A stretch of 64,000 nt of DNA, from assembly GCA_015680905.1 (NCBI GenBank), contig CM027378.1, positions 53,717,501 to 53,781,500 on the forward strand, given 5' to 3'. Positions 56,001-64,000 of the stretch are shown here, piece by piece; the stretch's first letter is position 1; every line of letters starts with the position of its first letter. The DNA is from Coptis chinensis (lineage: Eukaryota > Streptophyta > Magnoliopsida > Ranunculales > Ranunculaceae). Under the pieces are notes generated by a model. It had not been told where the DNA came from, searched no databases, and saw only the letters and a program-made list of their open reading frames with translations. Made by a program: the position numbers and the translations under genes.

Positions 56001-57592
56001 CCAGTAGTACTCAGGTAACTTTGTAGCAACTTTGAGAACTTATGTCTGCTTTTGAGCAGCTAGGGATGTGGTTTATTGTGCTAAATGATTCTTTCGAACA
56101 ATTGATGTTACAAACTTCTTATGCTTCTGTTAGAATTTGAGGAAATAATATTGTCTTTGCCGAACAAGTATTAGGCCGCGGAGAGGATAAATTGCAAGGC
56201 ATTGGCTTGGCGGTTTGGCCTTTCTCTTTGGTACTTTAGTAGCACATTAAGCTATGTGACATGGACACTTCATATTTTGAAAGCCTCAATAATGAATTGA
56301 CTCTTGCAGAAAAAAAATCTTTCTAGTAGGGAAAGGTTTGTGTTGTGTCTCCGTAACAAAAGCTAATCCGTGCCCAATAAGATAAGTATCGGCATATCCG
56401 TGTGGACACAAACACATTGATGCATAAAATTTCTAATTGTGGTTACCCTGATAGACTAAGAACACTCTCTGTTAACATAGTCAGAACTCCATGAGATGCC
56501 CTAGCATTGCTTTACTTGTTAGGAGGCGCTTTATAAGGTTTTAACCCCAAGAAATATCGGTGTAACTAGAGAATTGAAATATTTTTTACCTAGCTATGTC
56601 CTACACTCCTACTTCATATAGGTCACCATGTCAGGAACCAAACACACACCTGTGTCAATGTTTCTCAGATATTAATTAAGCGAAACAAATTTTTTTTTTT
56701 GCTACCTAGCGAAACAAAATGTCTTTCTTGTCCTGATGCCTGATGCAGGCTTCATGTTTGTTATTATTATTAGGTTTAACTTGGATCTAAAGTATGAACT
56801 TTGTTTTTCATGTTGTCATTATGATTATATGTTGGGTACTTCCAGGTTGTCATGAAGCGTGCACAGAATGTCGCTCAGGCTGTTGTCAGGACCCCGTCAT
56901 CTCTATCATCGTGGTCCTGCATGGGTGCTCGCCGCCGTAGTGTAACTCCATTACCAACTTCTAAAGAGGATGGAGACAGATCTGAGGCTTCTCTTTTATC
57001 AAATAGAACTTCTGATGCTCTTGAGATTGAAGAGGTCGCAAGAGACACAGACGAAGGTGAGCCAGACTATGTTTGCTCAAGAAGTGGATTGGAGCAGGAT
57101 GAGACAGAGGAATATGAGAGCATTCAGGTGGAACGTGTCAGTACATCCGCAGCGGAAGACATAACTGAAGGTGAATTGTGGTACGAGCTGGAGAGAGAGC
57201 TTCATAGGCAGGAGGGTGAAGCTGATGTTCAGGCGCGGGAAGAAGAAGCAGCTGCTGCAAAGGAGATTACGGAAGAGGAGAATGTGTTGGTTGATGCAGT
57301 AGAACACAAGAAGCCTGAAGCAATTGTGGATGCTTTGGAGACTCAGCACTTCTATCCACCTGGTAGGATCATGCATATTGTTTACATACCACCATCTGAT
57401 GATACTGATTGTGATGATAGCCCTGTTGAGGGACATATAGGTATCTATGAGACACCTCGAGATTTGTACAGTAAGCTCCGCCTCTCGAGGACCATGATCA
57501 ATGATCACTATATGCCTATGTATAAGAAGATGATGGAAATGTTAATCAGCGAACTTGAAAAGGAAGAAGAAATATGTACGAGTATAGTGTGA
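50018..57592 (+). CDS. class 3 lipase, mono-/diacylglycerol lipase type (seven exons, 636 aa)
   Basis: Exons: 50018-50311, 52377-52574, 52731-53003, 54525-54627, 55624-55742, 55838-56014, 56846-57592. All junctions are GT-AG and keep the frame. Residues 1-98 hold a short hydrophobic start (AAGAAMLLYYVL) and, with exon 2, the N-terminal lipase_3-type domain (VTWFEAISTLSETLRF, LGKWPIGDLAFG). Exon 3 has FLLLIRGTHSIKDTLTA. The nucleophile elbow GHSLGGG puts Ser at residue 260. NGSDLVPTFS gives the acid at Asp 313. A His in INDHYMPMY (609) is a candidate third residue. Residues 430-560 are Glu-rich and probably disordered. It should hydrolyse ester bonds in glycerolipids; the substrate is not known. 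Plants have such proteins annotated as calmodulin-binding heat-shock or DAG-lipase-like. Introns 1 and 3 are long and repeat-rich. No defect seen. Confidence 0.93.
53820..53965. repeat. short tandem repeat, about 54-bp period, in lipase intron 3
   Basis: GGTTAGCTTTCCATGTGCAAG (near 53826), GGGTAGCTTTCGATTTTCAAG (53880) and GGGTAGCTTTCGATGTCCAAG (53934) recur about 54 bases apart, each followed by a C-rich or T-rich tail. It lies in the middle of the 1.5-kb intron 3 and looks neutral. Confidence 0.6.
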
Positions 57593-58233
57593 TAAAAGAA
57601 ATTTTATGATATAGAATAGATTGCAATCACATGATACTGATGATCTTGTTTTCTAATTTGCAATTTTCATTAGAGTCCTCATCAAACAATGTTTGGTGTC
57701 CTCAGTGGAATGTTGTGGTGCTACGCTGTTTTTCCTTCTCTTCGTTATCCCAATTTTTCAATCTACTGAGCAAGCAGTTTAAGAAACCACTTCATTTAGG
57801 TTGTGTTTGCCGTTTGGCATCACAAGGTATCAGTATAGGGAATTAGAATGGTATTGAGCTATTACGTGTAGGGAGGATTGCGCTTAAACTTCACAGAGAA
57901 CATCCACAAGTTTTCTGAGCGTGGTGCATTCGCGAACATCTTCTCAATCGAGCACAAGCCCGAGAATCTGGATCTTTTTCCATGTGACTTGCCCGCAGTT
58001 AGACGGCTAGCTTATCAAGTATCAACATATAGTAATATTTAAGAGATTGTTTAGTGAACGTGCGAAAATGTTTGCGTTGTTTGTACGTGCAATTTACTGA
58101 ATATATTGCACCTTGTCCTGTACGCCAAACTTGAGTAATATGAAGTTTCCTTATTCGGAAAGGAAACGATAAAGCAACTCATAATTAGAAAGTCTCGTTG
58201 TTTCCAAATTAGATATAAATTGTGTTGTGCTTC
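57593..58233. other. 3' flank of the lipase gene and intergenic DNA
   Basis: The first part is the lipase 3' untranslated region. A plus-strand stretch at about 57877-58041 reads open for some 54 codons with a normal-looking composition (NFTENIHKFSERGAFANIF, IEHKPENLDLFPCDLPAVRR), but it has no start ATG, no recognised domain and ends at a TAA. It may be a gene fragment. Confidence 0.4.
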
Positions 58234-58240
58234 TATAAAA
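58234..58240 (+). promoter_or_regulatory. candidate TATA box of the F-box gene
   Basis: TATAAAA lies 128 bp before the ATG at 58368, which would leave a leader of about 100 bases. Its position and the absence of a better match nearby support it; there is no transcript evidence. Confidence 0.45.
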
Positions 58241-58367
58241 AAATCATCAACTCACTAACGTCTCGCTACAATCTTATTAATACGTTTTCAATAGTTCAAC
58301 CCTCTGCCTAGCTTGTTTTCTTCTCAAGTGTTCTACTTCAGTCTAATAGTTCTGTTCATTGAAATCA

Positions 58368-59108
58368 ATGGAGAGTGGAAAGAAAGGGGGGTCAATGGAG
58401 AGTGAAAAGAAAATGTTAGAATCCAACTCCATCCTAGAAACTATTCCACGTGATTTAGTCTTAGAGATACTAGTTCCTCTCGCTTCTTCATCTTTAAGTG
58501 ATATTTGCAACACTAAACGAAGTTGCAAAACGTTGAACGAGTTAGGAAACAACAGTTATGTCCTACGCTATGTTTCATTGGAAGGAGTTGAAGTTGTACA
58601 ATGGGAACCATCACCTGAACTTCTTTCCTTCTTACCCCGTTGTGAGGAAAGCGGAAATCCTGAGGCACTATATCGACGTGGCATGGTTGAGTACTTCTGT
58701 AACAATAAACATGAGGATGCTCTCAAGTTTCTGGAGAGAGCCACAAATCTTGGACATGAAGAAGCGGCATATGTTTTAGGTATTATACTGCTATGCAACA
58801 AGGACGAATCGAAAGAGTGGGGTATAGAACTGTTAAATAAGGTTGAGAAGAGAAAGAGGTCAAGGAATATTGGACTATCAGAATTGCGAAACAAATGTAA
58901 GGCGATTGTACGCAAAATTTGGTTGAACAACGTTGTTTGCCCAGAGGAGCCCTTATGTTCAACATTGGCATGCAAGAACAATAAAAGAAAGAGAGGTCAA
59001 GGGTGGGATCTAAGCGACGAAGACGAACAAGTCATGTTTGATTGTAAAGCTTGCAAGTGGGATCATGAGCGTACTCTTTTTCACAATATGCTCTGCGGCA
59101 GCGCTTAG
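58368..59108 (+). CDS. F-box protein of the At2g35280 type (single exon, 246 aa)
   Basis: The ATG at 58368 is the first in frame; a second at 58395 (Met 10) is also possible. Residues 25-70 are an F-box (TIPRDLVLEILVPLASSSLS, DICNTKRSCKTLNEL), which binds SKP1 and links the protein to an SCF ubiquitin ligase. Residues about 95-145 are a Sel1-like repeat (GNPEALYRRGMVEYF, then FLERATNLGHEEAAYVLG). The C-terminus has a Cys/His set (FDCKACKWDHE, then FHNMLC) typical of this plant family. A basic patch (NKRKRG) precedes it. No introns and no lesions. The target protein is unknown. The gene is 776 bp downstream of the lipase gene on the same strand. Confidence 0.9.
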   Translation: MESGKKGGSMESEKKMLESNSILETIPRDLVLEILVPLASSSLSDICNTKRSCKTLNELGNNSYVLRYVSLEGVEVVQWEPSPELLSFLPRCEESGNPEALYRRGMVEYFCNNKHEDALKFLERATNLGHEEAAYVLGIILLCNKDESKEWGIELLNKVEKRKRSRNIGLSELRNKCKAIVRKIWLNNVVCPEEPLCSTLACKNNKRKRGQGWDLSDEDEQVMFDCKACKWDHERTLFHNMLCGSA

Positions 59109-59994
59109 TGTTGGTGTTAACTTCAAAAAAATGCATGTTTAATAATTGTAAGGATCCTGTTATTCATTCAATAATTTTAAATTTTATTAAATCATCTATC
59201 AGATACAAAAAAGAAAAGAAACGGTATATATAGTTGATATTCCCTCGGATAATAGTTTTTAGTGCATATATAATGCCAGAAGATCCCTGTTCTGATCTAT
59301 GACATCCATCAAGACTTTCTTTCAATTTGCAGGTTTTACTGGAGTTTCTTATATCCTTGATGGTTTGTTAATTAGTTAGCTAATTGTTTCCAAACTTTAA
59401 TACGTCTTTTGAAAGTCAATTTAGTCACTGTCCAATATTTTGATCCATGTGATAGTCAGAACTCAGAAAGATTTTTCCCACAGACCACAGTTGCTTCTTC
59501 TTGGAGCCATCTCCAGTATATAACTTTTGTTAAGTACAGAAGTGGAATTATAATTTTTGTCAGAGATTGCCGGAAGCCCAATATTCCAATTTAATTACCG
59601 ATAAAAGACACATGCTTTTGTAATTATGTCAAAAGCCCATCCAGTTTATTTATTGGTAATATTACAAATTTGTCCTTCAAACATAAATCTGAATTAGACA
59701 AAAAGATCCCAAAAAAGATTTGCCAAAAACAATTAGATCGAAAACAAAAAAACCTTATTGCCCCAAATTAAACCCAAATTTCAAAATGAAGACCCGTAAT
59801 GAAGAAAAAAAAATATCGATTCAAGCAATCTTAATTGTGCAAGCAAACACAAAATCTACTTCAAAAAAAAGACAACCAGACAGCAAAAAAGTTAGAAACA
59901 AAATTTCATTGATACTTTCACAATTTTGATATACTAGTGTTTTCATTTTATGAAAAATTGGAAAATAAATTGGCTATTAAAACATGTTGAATGT
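59109..59994. other. intergenic region, no gene seen
   Basis: AT-rich, especially A-rich at 59690-59930, where a 69-codon open frame of Lys and Asn codons is an effect of composition. It ends at the inverted repeat that starts near 59995. Confidence 0.55.
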
Positions 59995-60307
59995 ATTCAT
60001 TGCAACATGAGTGTTGCATCAAATATATATACTAGGGTTTTCATTTTATGAAAACATTTGATTTCATATTTTGTTTTCCATTGCAATATGATTTTTGCTT
60101 CAAATGTATTGTCGAAAAATAGTGTTGGGTTGATTTGCACTGTCGCTTACTACTGCAATATGAGTGTTTGGGTCGAATGCAACATGAGTGTTGCACTGAA
60201 AAACATGTTTGTTTGAGGTCTGAGAGTGGTTTTCCACTATGTTGCAGTGAAAATTGGTTGAAACAAGTTATATGAAGAACTAGTACTAAATCATTTTGAT
60301 TTATAGG

Positions 60308-60577
60308 CAGGGCCGACTCTGATAGCAGGCCAACTAGGCGGCCGCCTAAGGCCCCCAGCTTGTTGGTCAAATTTTGGGCCCCCAAGTATAATCGTATACC
60401 TACTAGACCACATGTAAAGGACTCAAGATTGTTCAGTCCAGTCAAATTATGTGCAGTCCAGTCCACTCAAACATTGGCTCACGTCCCCTTGCGTAAAAGA
60501 CTTGTTTTTTTTCTCAATAATATAGACCCATTTTAAGAAACTCGCCTTGGGCCCCTCAAAGTTCAGGGCTGGCCCTG
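60308..60577. mobile_element. hAT-type MITE (270 bp), private to the left arm
   Basis: Ends CAGGGCCGACTC and GGCTGGCCCTG, flanked by TTTATAGG (60300-60307) and GTTATAGG (60578-60585), an 8-bp duplication with one mismatch. The right arm has a single GTTATAGG at the matching place, so that is the empty site. The interior has GGCCCCC and GGGCCCCCAAG tracts and no coding sequence. Confidence 0.88.
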
Positions 60578-60839
60578 GTTATAGGTCAAGTATGAAGTCA
60601 ATGGTTGATCTCATGAATTCGATTAGAGAAGACGTAACGGATGTGCATAAGGAAAAAATGATGGATAGATACACCATTTGCAAGTCTATTTAGTATGTGT
60701 CGAAAAAAAAGTTTGTTTAGTGTCTTCTTTGAAAATAGGTCGAATGTTAAGTCTACAACAAAATCAAACATTGATGTTTGGTCAATTTTGAGCATACTCG
60801 GGGAGTAGATGATGCATTTTGTGTGTGTGTGGGGGGGTG

Positions 60840-61217
60840 GTGGTGAGATGGTTAAATTTACCCCAGGAGATGTTTTACGGATTTTATGAAGACCTACTTT
60901 GGAGGAGTGCCCGAAATCAAATTATTAGAAGTAAAGAATGCGATTACAAGTGTTGTGAAGAAGATTGGTATGGAAGACGATTTTGTGAGGTTGATGTCCC
61001 ATACTTGACTACGAAAATATTCTTCCCGAATCTAACAAGAATCAACTGGTCCTTTGTTCCACATATTGAAGATTTTAATGGGATGAGAAGAGTCTCGTGT
61101 CCGAAAGTAATCCATATGGAGTTGATGGATCAGACAAGACATAAAATGAAGAAGCTTTGGACGGTTTCTAGTTGTATGGTTGCACTTTTGGTAGGTTTTG
61201 TTTTGCACCTTTGCTAA
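60840..61217 (+). pseudogene. broken left-arm copy of an unknown TE-associated gene
   Basis: Counterpart of the minus-strand frame at 63355-63056. Readable parts are ATGGTTAAATTTACCC at 60848 (MVKFT), a block homologous to FMKTYFGGVSEIKFLEVKNV, RRFCEVDVPYLTTKIF and FVPHIEDFNGMRRVS. A 73-bp deletion after 60880, which is not a multiple of three, and other indels destroy the frame. The protein family is not known to me beyond its likeness to uncharacterised plant transposon-linked proteins. Confidence 0.55.
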
Positions 61218-61350
61218 AACTTTTGTTTAAAATTGCAGTATTATATTGGTTGTGTGAGCATACAAAGATAATCACACCAATAGAAGGATTTGACGCTGTC
61301 GAGCCTAGAGTTTGTAGGTGGAGCTCGTACTCCGAGAAGCAATGGAGAAA

Positions 61351-61756
61351 CTGACTCCGAAGTAGCTGCTCAAACCTTTGAAACTGGGAATGTCCTATGG
61401 ATGATGCAACCATGTGGTTAACATGTACAGAGAGGTTGACTAGATGGAAAATCTCTACTATATGGAGGGAAGGCAATACCACCGCGGACTTGTTGGCTAA
61501 ACGGGGAATAACATTAGCTGAAGGCAAAGTGAGCACCACGATTGGGCGACCAAACTGGCTGCACAAATGGGAGGCTCCATTTCAAAGCTTTTATAGATTT
61601 TTGTGAGAATTTGCTTTAGCATACTTGTTTAGGATTACAGACATGTTTTGGATAGCCATGAAATAGGGGGACAACATGTTGCCCACCCTATACCAAAATC
61701 ATTTTGTATTTCCGTTAAAGTTTAATGTATTCATACTTACCAAGCAAAAAAAAAAA
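61351..61756 (+). mobile_element. 5'-truncated LINE 3' end with poly(A), private to the left arm
   Basis: The insertion ends in an A-run (61746-61756). It is flanked by CAATGGAGAAA (61340-61350) and CAACGGAGAAA (61757-61767), an 11-bp target duplication with one mismatch. It encodes the end of an RNase H domain (WREGNTTADLLAKRGITLAE) and a C-terminal tail (RPNWLHKWEAPFQSF). The right arm has a single, uninterrupted copy of the target. Target-primed reverse transcription explains truncation, tail and duplication. Confidence 0.88.
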
Positions 61757-62049
61757 CAACGGAGAAATGTACTCTAAAGGAGATTGGTCTTGAAATGGTA
61801 AGTCTCGTGCATGGTTCTTCTCTAATATCCTACTGCAACATGGATGTTGCACTATAAACTTTCACTGCAACATGGATGTTGCACTGTAAAACTCCTACTA
61901 CAACATGTGGGGTTAATGTTTAATTTAGATAAAATCATCAAAAGCATAAAAACAAAAACAAAAAGTCGTCCACTTCACTTAAAAATAAAACCACTGCAAA
62001 AACCTTTGAAAATGGAGTTTGGTACTAGTAATACTACTACATATACCTT

Positions 62050-62511
62050 TTTCTATTAAAAGTAGTAATGAAATATAAAGTAGTATTGTCTATATATCCA
62101 AATTTCCAATCCTGTACTTTTTTATTTGGGGAATCTATTCATCCCATTACAACAATAATAGCTAATATTCTATAATAGGAGTACCAAATAGAGATTCTCA
62201 TTCGTTATTGTCATTACTGTCACTTCCACTACCACTCTCACTATCAGTAGGAGGATCAAAACTGGCACGAATTCGGCAACCAATGACGGTGAGGGTGAGG
62301 GTGAGGGGAGATACACCGCAAACCACCGGGCGAGAAATTTGATGTCCGGGTCGAGAGAGGGCGGTCCTCCTCTACAAGTTCATATTTTGAACTTATATTT
62401 TCCTTTATTCTCTCCAAATATCATTTTACAAAGAGTCTAACTTCATACTTTCATTTGTATTCAAGACCTATGTGAGAGACAATCTCACTAAAAGTGAAGA
62501 AGAGGGTGTTG
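62050..62511. other. spacer between the inverted repeat arms
   Basis: Unique 462-bp centre. A GC-richer patch at 62210-62380 reads, on the minus strand, a plausible protein end: IGCRIRASFDPPTDSESGSG, then SDSNDNNE and a TGA near 62202. The Ser/Asp-rich tail could be the C-terminus of the gene whose start lies at 63355. A short GGTGAG triplet repeat lies at 62289-62309. Confidence 0.5.
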
Positions 62512-64000
62512 AAGGTATATATAGTAGTATTACTAGTACCAAACTCCATTTACAAAGGTTTTTTCAGTGGCTTTATTTTTCAGTGAAGTGGAGGACTTTT
62601 TGTGTTTGTTTTTCTACTTTTGATGATTTCATCTAAATTAAACACTAATCCCAAATGTTGTAGTGAGAGTTTAAAGTACAATATCCATGTTGCAATATGA
62701 TATTAAACAAACCATGCATGAGTTTCAGGACCCATTTCCTTTATAATACATTTCTTCATTGCTTCTCAGAGTACATCCAAGCTCCACTTACAAACTCTAG
62801 GCTCGGTAACTTTAGATCCTTCTATTAGTGTGATTATCTTTGTATGCTCACACAACCAATACTGCAATTTTAAACAAAAGTTTTAGCAAATGGATTGTAT
62901 TAGATATAGAATTCATTTGCAAAACAAAACCTACCAAAAGTGCAACCACATAACCAAAAACCGTTGAAAGCTTCTTCATTTTATGTCTTATCTAATCCAT
63001 AAACTCCGTATGGATTACTTTTGGCCACAAGATTCTTCTCATCCCATTCAAATCTTCAATATGTGGAACAAATGACCACTTGATTCTTGTTGGATTTGGA
63101 AAGAATATTATCGAAGTCAAGTATAGGGATATCAACCTCACAAAATCGTCTTCCATCTATCCCAATTTTCTTCATAACACTTGTAATCACATTCTTTACT
63201 TCTAAGAATTTGATTTCGGACACTCCTCCAAAGTAAGTCTTCATAAAATCAGATTTATTGCTCTCTACTATACCTCGTGGATACAACACCACATTTTCCC
63301 CTTCCAAGGGCAACCCGAAAGTCCGTGAAACATCTTTCTGGGTAAATTTAACCATCTCCTCCCGAGAATGTGCTCAAAACTGACCAAACATCAATGTTTG
63401 ATTTTGTTGTAGACTTAAGATTCGACCTATTTTCAAAGAAGACACTAAACGTACTTTTTTTTTCCCGACACTAAACAGACTTGTGAATGGTGTATCTATC
63501 ATTTTTTTCCATATGCACATCCGTTATGTCTTCTCTAATTGAATTCATGAGATCAACCATTGACTTCATATTTGACGACCTATAACTCAAATCCCCACTT
63601 TTTGCCTAATTTTGTTTTAACCTGAAAGAAAATGAATGATTTAGTACTAGTTCTTCATATAGCTTGTTTTAACCAATTTTCACTACAACATGAATGTTTG
63701 TTTCATTGCTTTTTTGACTGCAACATAGTGGAAAACCACCATCAAACCTCAAACAAACATCACTAATTAAACCCCTCATGGTCATTTACCCAGTGTTGCT
63801 TTTTCACTCATGTTGCATTCAACCCAAACACTCATGTTGCAGTGGCAAGTGACAGTGCAAATCAACCCAACACTATTTTTCGACAATAAATTCGAAGCAA
63901 AAATCATATTGCAATGGAAAACAACATGTAAAATCAATTTTTTCATAAAATGAAATCCATAGTATATTTGATGCAACACGTGCTAATGTTGATGTGAATA
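62512..64000 (-). repeat. right arm of the inverted repeat (runs off right edge)
   Basis: Reverse complement of the left arm without its two insertions. It keeps a 73-bp stretch (63250-63322) that the left arm lost and an extra 40 bp or so near 63590-63640. The outer border is beyond the window, so target duplications cannot be scored. Confidence 0.85.
63056..63355 (-). pseudogene. N-terminal frame of an unknown TE-associated protein, right arm
   Basis: An open frame of 99 codons begins MVKFTQKDVSRTFGLPLEGE at 63355. The DV-x-x-x-FGLP-x-x-G pattern recalls uncharacterised plant proteins that travel with Mutator-like and Ulp1-carrying transposons; this is a memory-based resemblance. RRFCEVDIPILDFDNILSKS follows. 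A frame change after 63056 is needed to reach IEDLNGMRRI and the conserved hydrophobic VALLVGFVL stretch near 62950. Both arms point their genes at the centre. Its role is unknown. Confidence 0.5.

Larger units (their letters stand above)
59995..62049 (+). repeat. left arm of a 4-kb inverted repeat
   Basis: The arm pairs with 62512-64000 on the other strand. Matching blocks run from TATTCA at 59995 (paired with the right window edge) through GAACTAGTACTAAATCATT (60280-60298), GGTTGATCTCATGAATTC, AAGACCTACTTTGGAGGAGTG-like blocks near 60888, TGTGTGAGCATACAAAGATAATCAC near 61250, and ATGGAGTTTGGTACTAGTAATACTACTAC at 62011. Identity is roughly 85-90% by eye, outside indels. This arm contains two private insertions (MITE 60308-60577, LINE end 61351-61756) and a 73-bp deletion at 60880. 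Confidence 0.85.

Noticed and set aside
58359-58367. Upstream start of the F-box gene at 58359
   Set aside because: The codon is TTG; the first ATG in frame is at 58368.
59720-59929. Lys/Asn-rich ORF upstream of the inverted repeat
   Set aside because: A-rich composition alone explains it; no domain or start context.
60001-61883. CRISPR-like array from the repeated TGCAACA hairpins
   Set aside because: Spacing is irregular, the units lie far apart inside a transposon-like repeat, and the genome is a plant.

Overview
This window comes from the nuclear genome of a flowering plant, most likely a eudicot. It is AT-rich, its genes have GT-AG introns, and the repeats are typical plant Ty3/gypsy and Ty1/copia LTR retrotransposons, LINE 3' ends and hAT-type MITEs. 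I cannot name the species. There are no bacterial features, no CRISPR array, and no tRNA or rRNA gene that I can support.

Layout. (1) 1-3735: a minus-strand Athila-like element (family A; gag, PBS and 5' LTR) that runs off the left edge. (2) 3736-7740: host-derived DNA with six decayed exons of the DNA polymerase delta catalytic subunit on the minus strand. (3) 7745-28213: a dense pile of LTR elements. It holds a CACTA end, an Athila pol fragment, two head-to-head gag-bearing elements (family B), an isolated family B LTR, and a nearly complete family A element that carries gag and protease but no reverse transcriptase or integrase. (4) 28214-41924: a copia element split by a gag-only LTR element (29194-41544, 5-bp target duplication). 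That element's gag is itself split by a 9.5-kb Tat-type Ty3/gypsy element (30786-40280, 5-bp target duplication). The Tat element carries a plus-strand gag-pol and a separate antisense gene with two intron-like gaps. (5) 42868-49317: all nine exons of the signal recognition particle receptor alpha subunit, decayed into a pseudogene. (6) 50018-57592: an intact seven-exon class 3 lipase gene of the mono-/diacylglycerol lipase type. (7) 58368-59108: an intact single-exon F-box gene. (8) 59995-64000: a large inverted repeat whose left arm has gained a MITE and a LINE 3' end that the right arm lacks.

Only the lipase and the F-box gene look like working host genes. They lie about 0.8 kb apart on the plus strand and show no functional link. 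The polymerase and SRP-receptor sequences keep their introns, so they arose by copying genomic DNA, not by retroposition. Both proteins are essential, so working copies must exist elsewhere in the genome. The retroelements are nested, and LTR differences counted by eye agree with the order of insertion: the outer gag-only element's LTRs differ more than those of the Tat element inside it.
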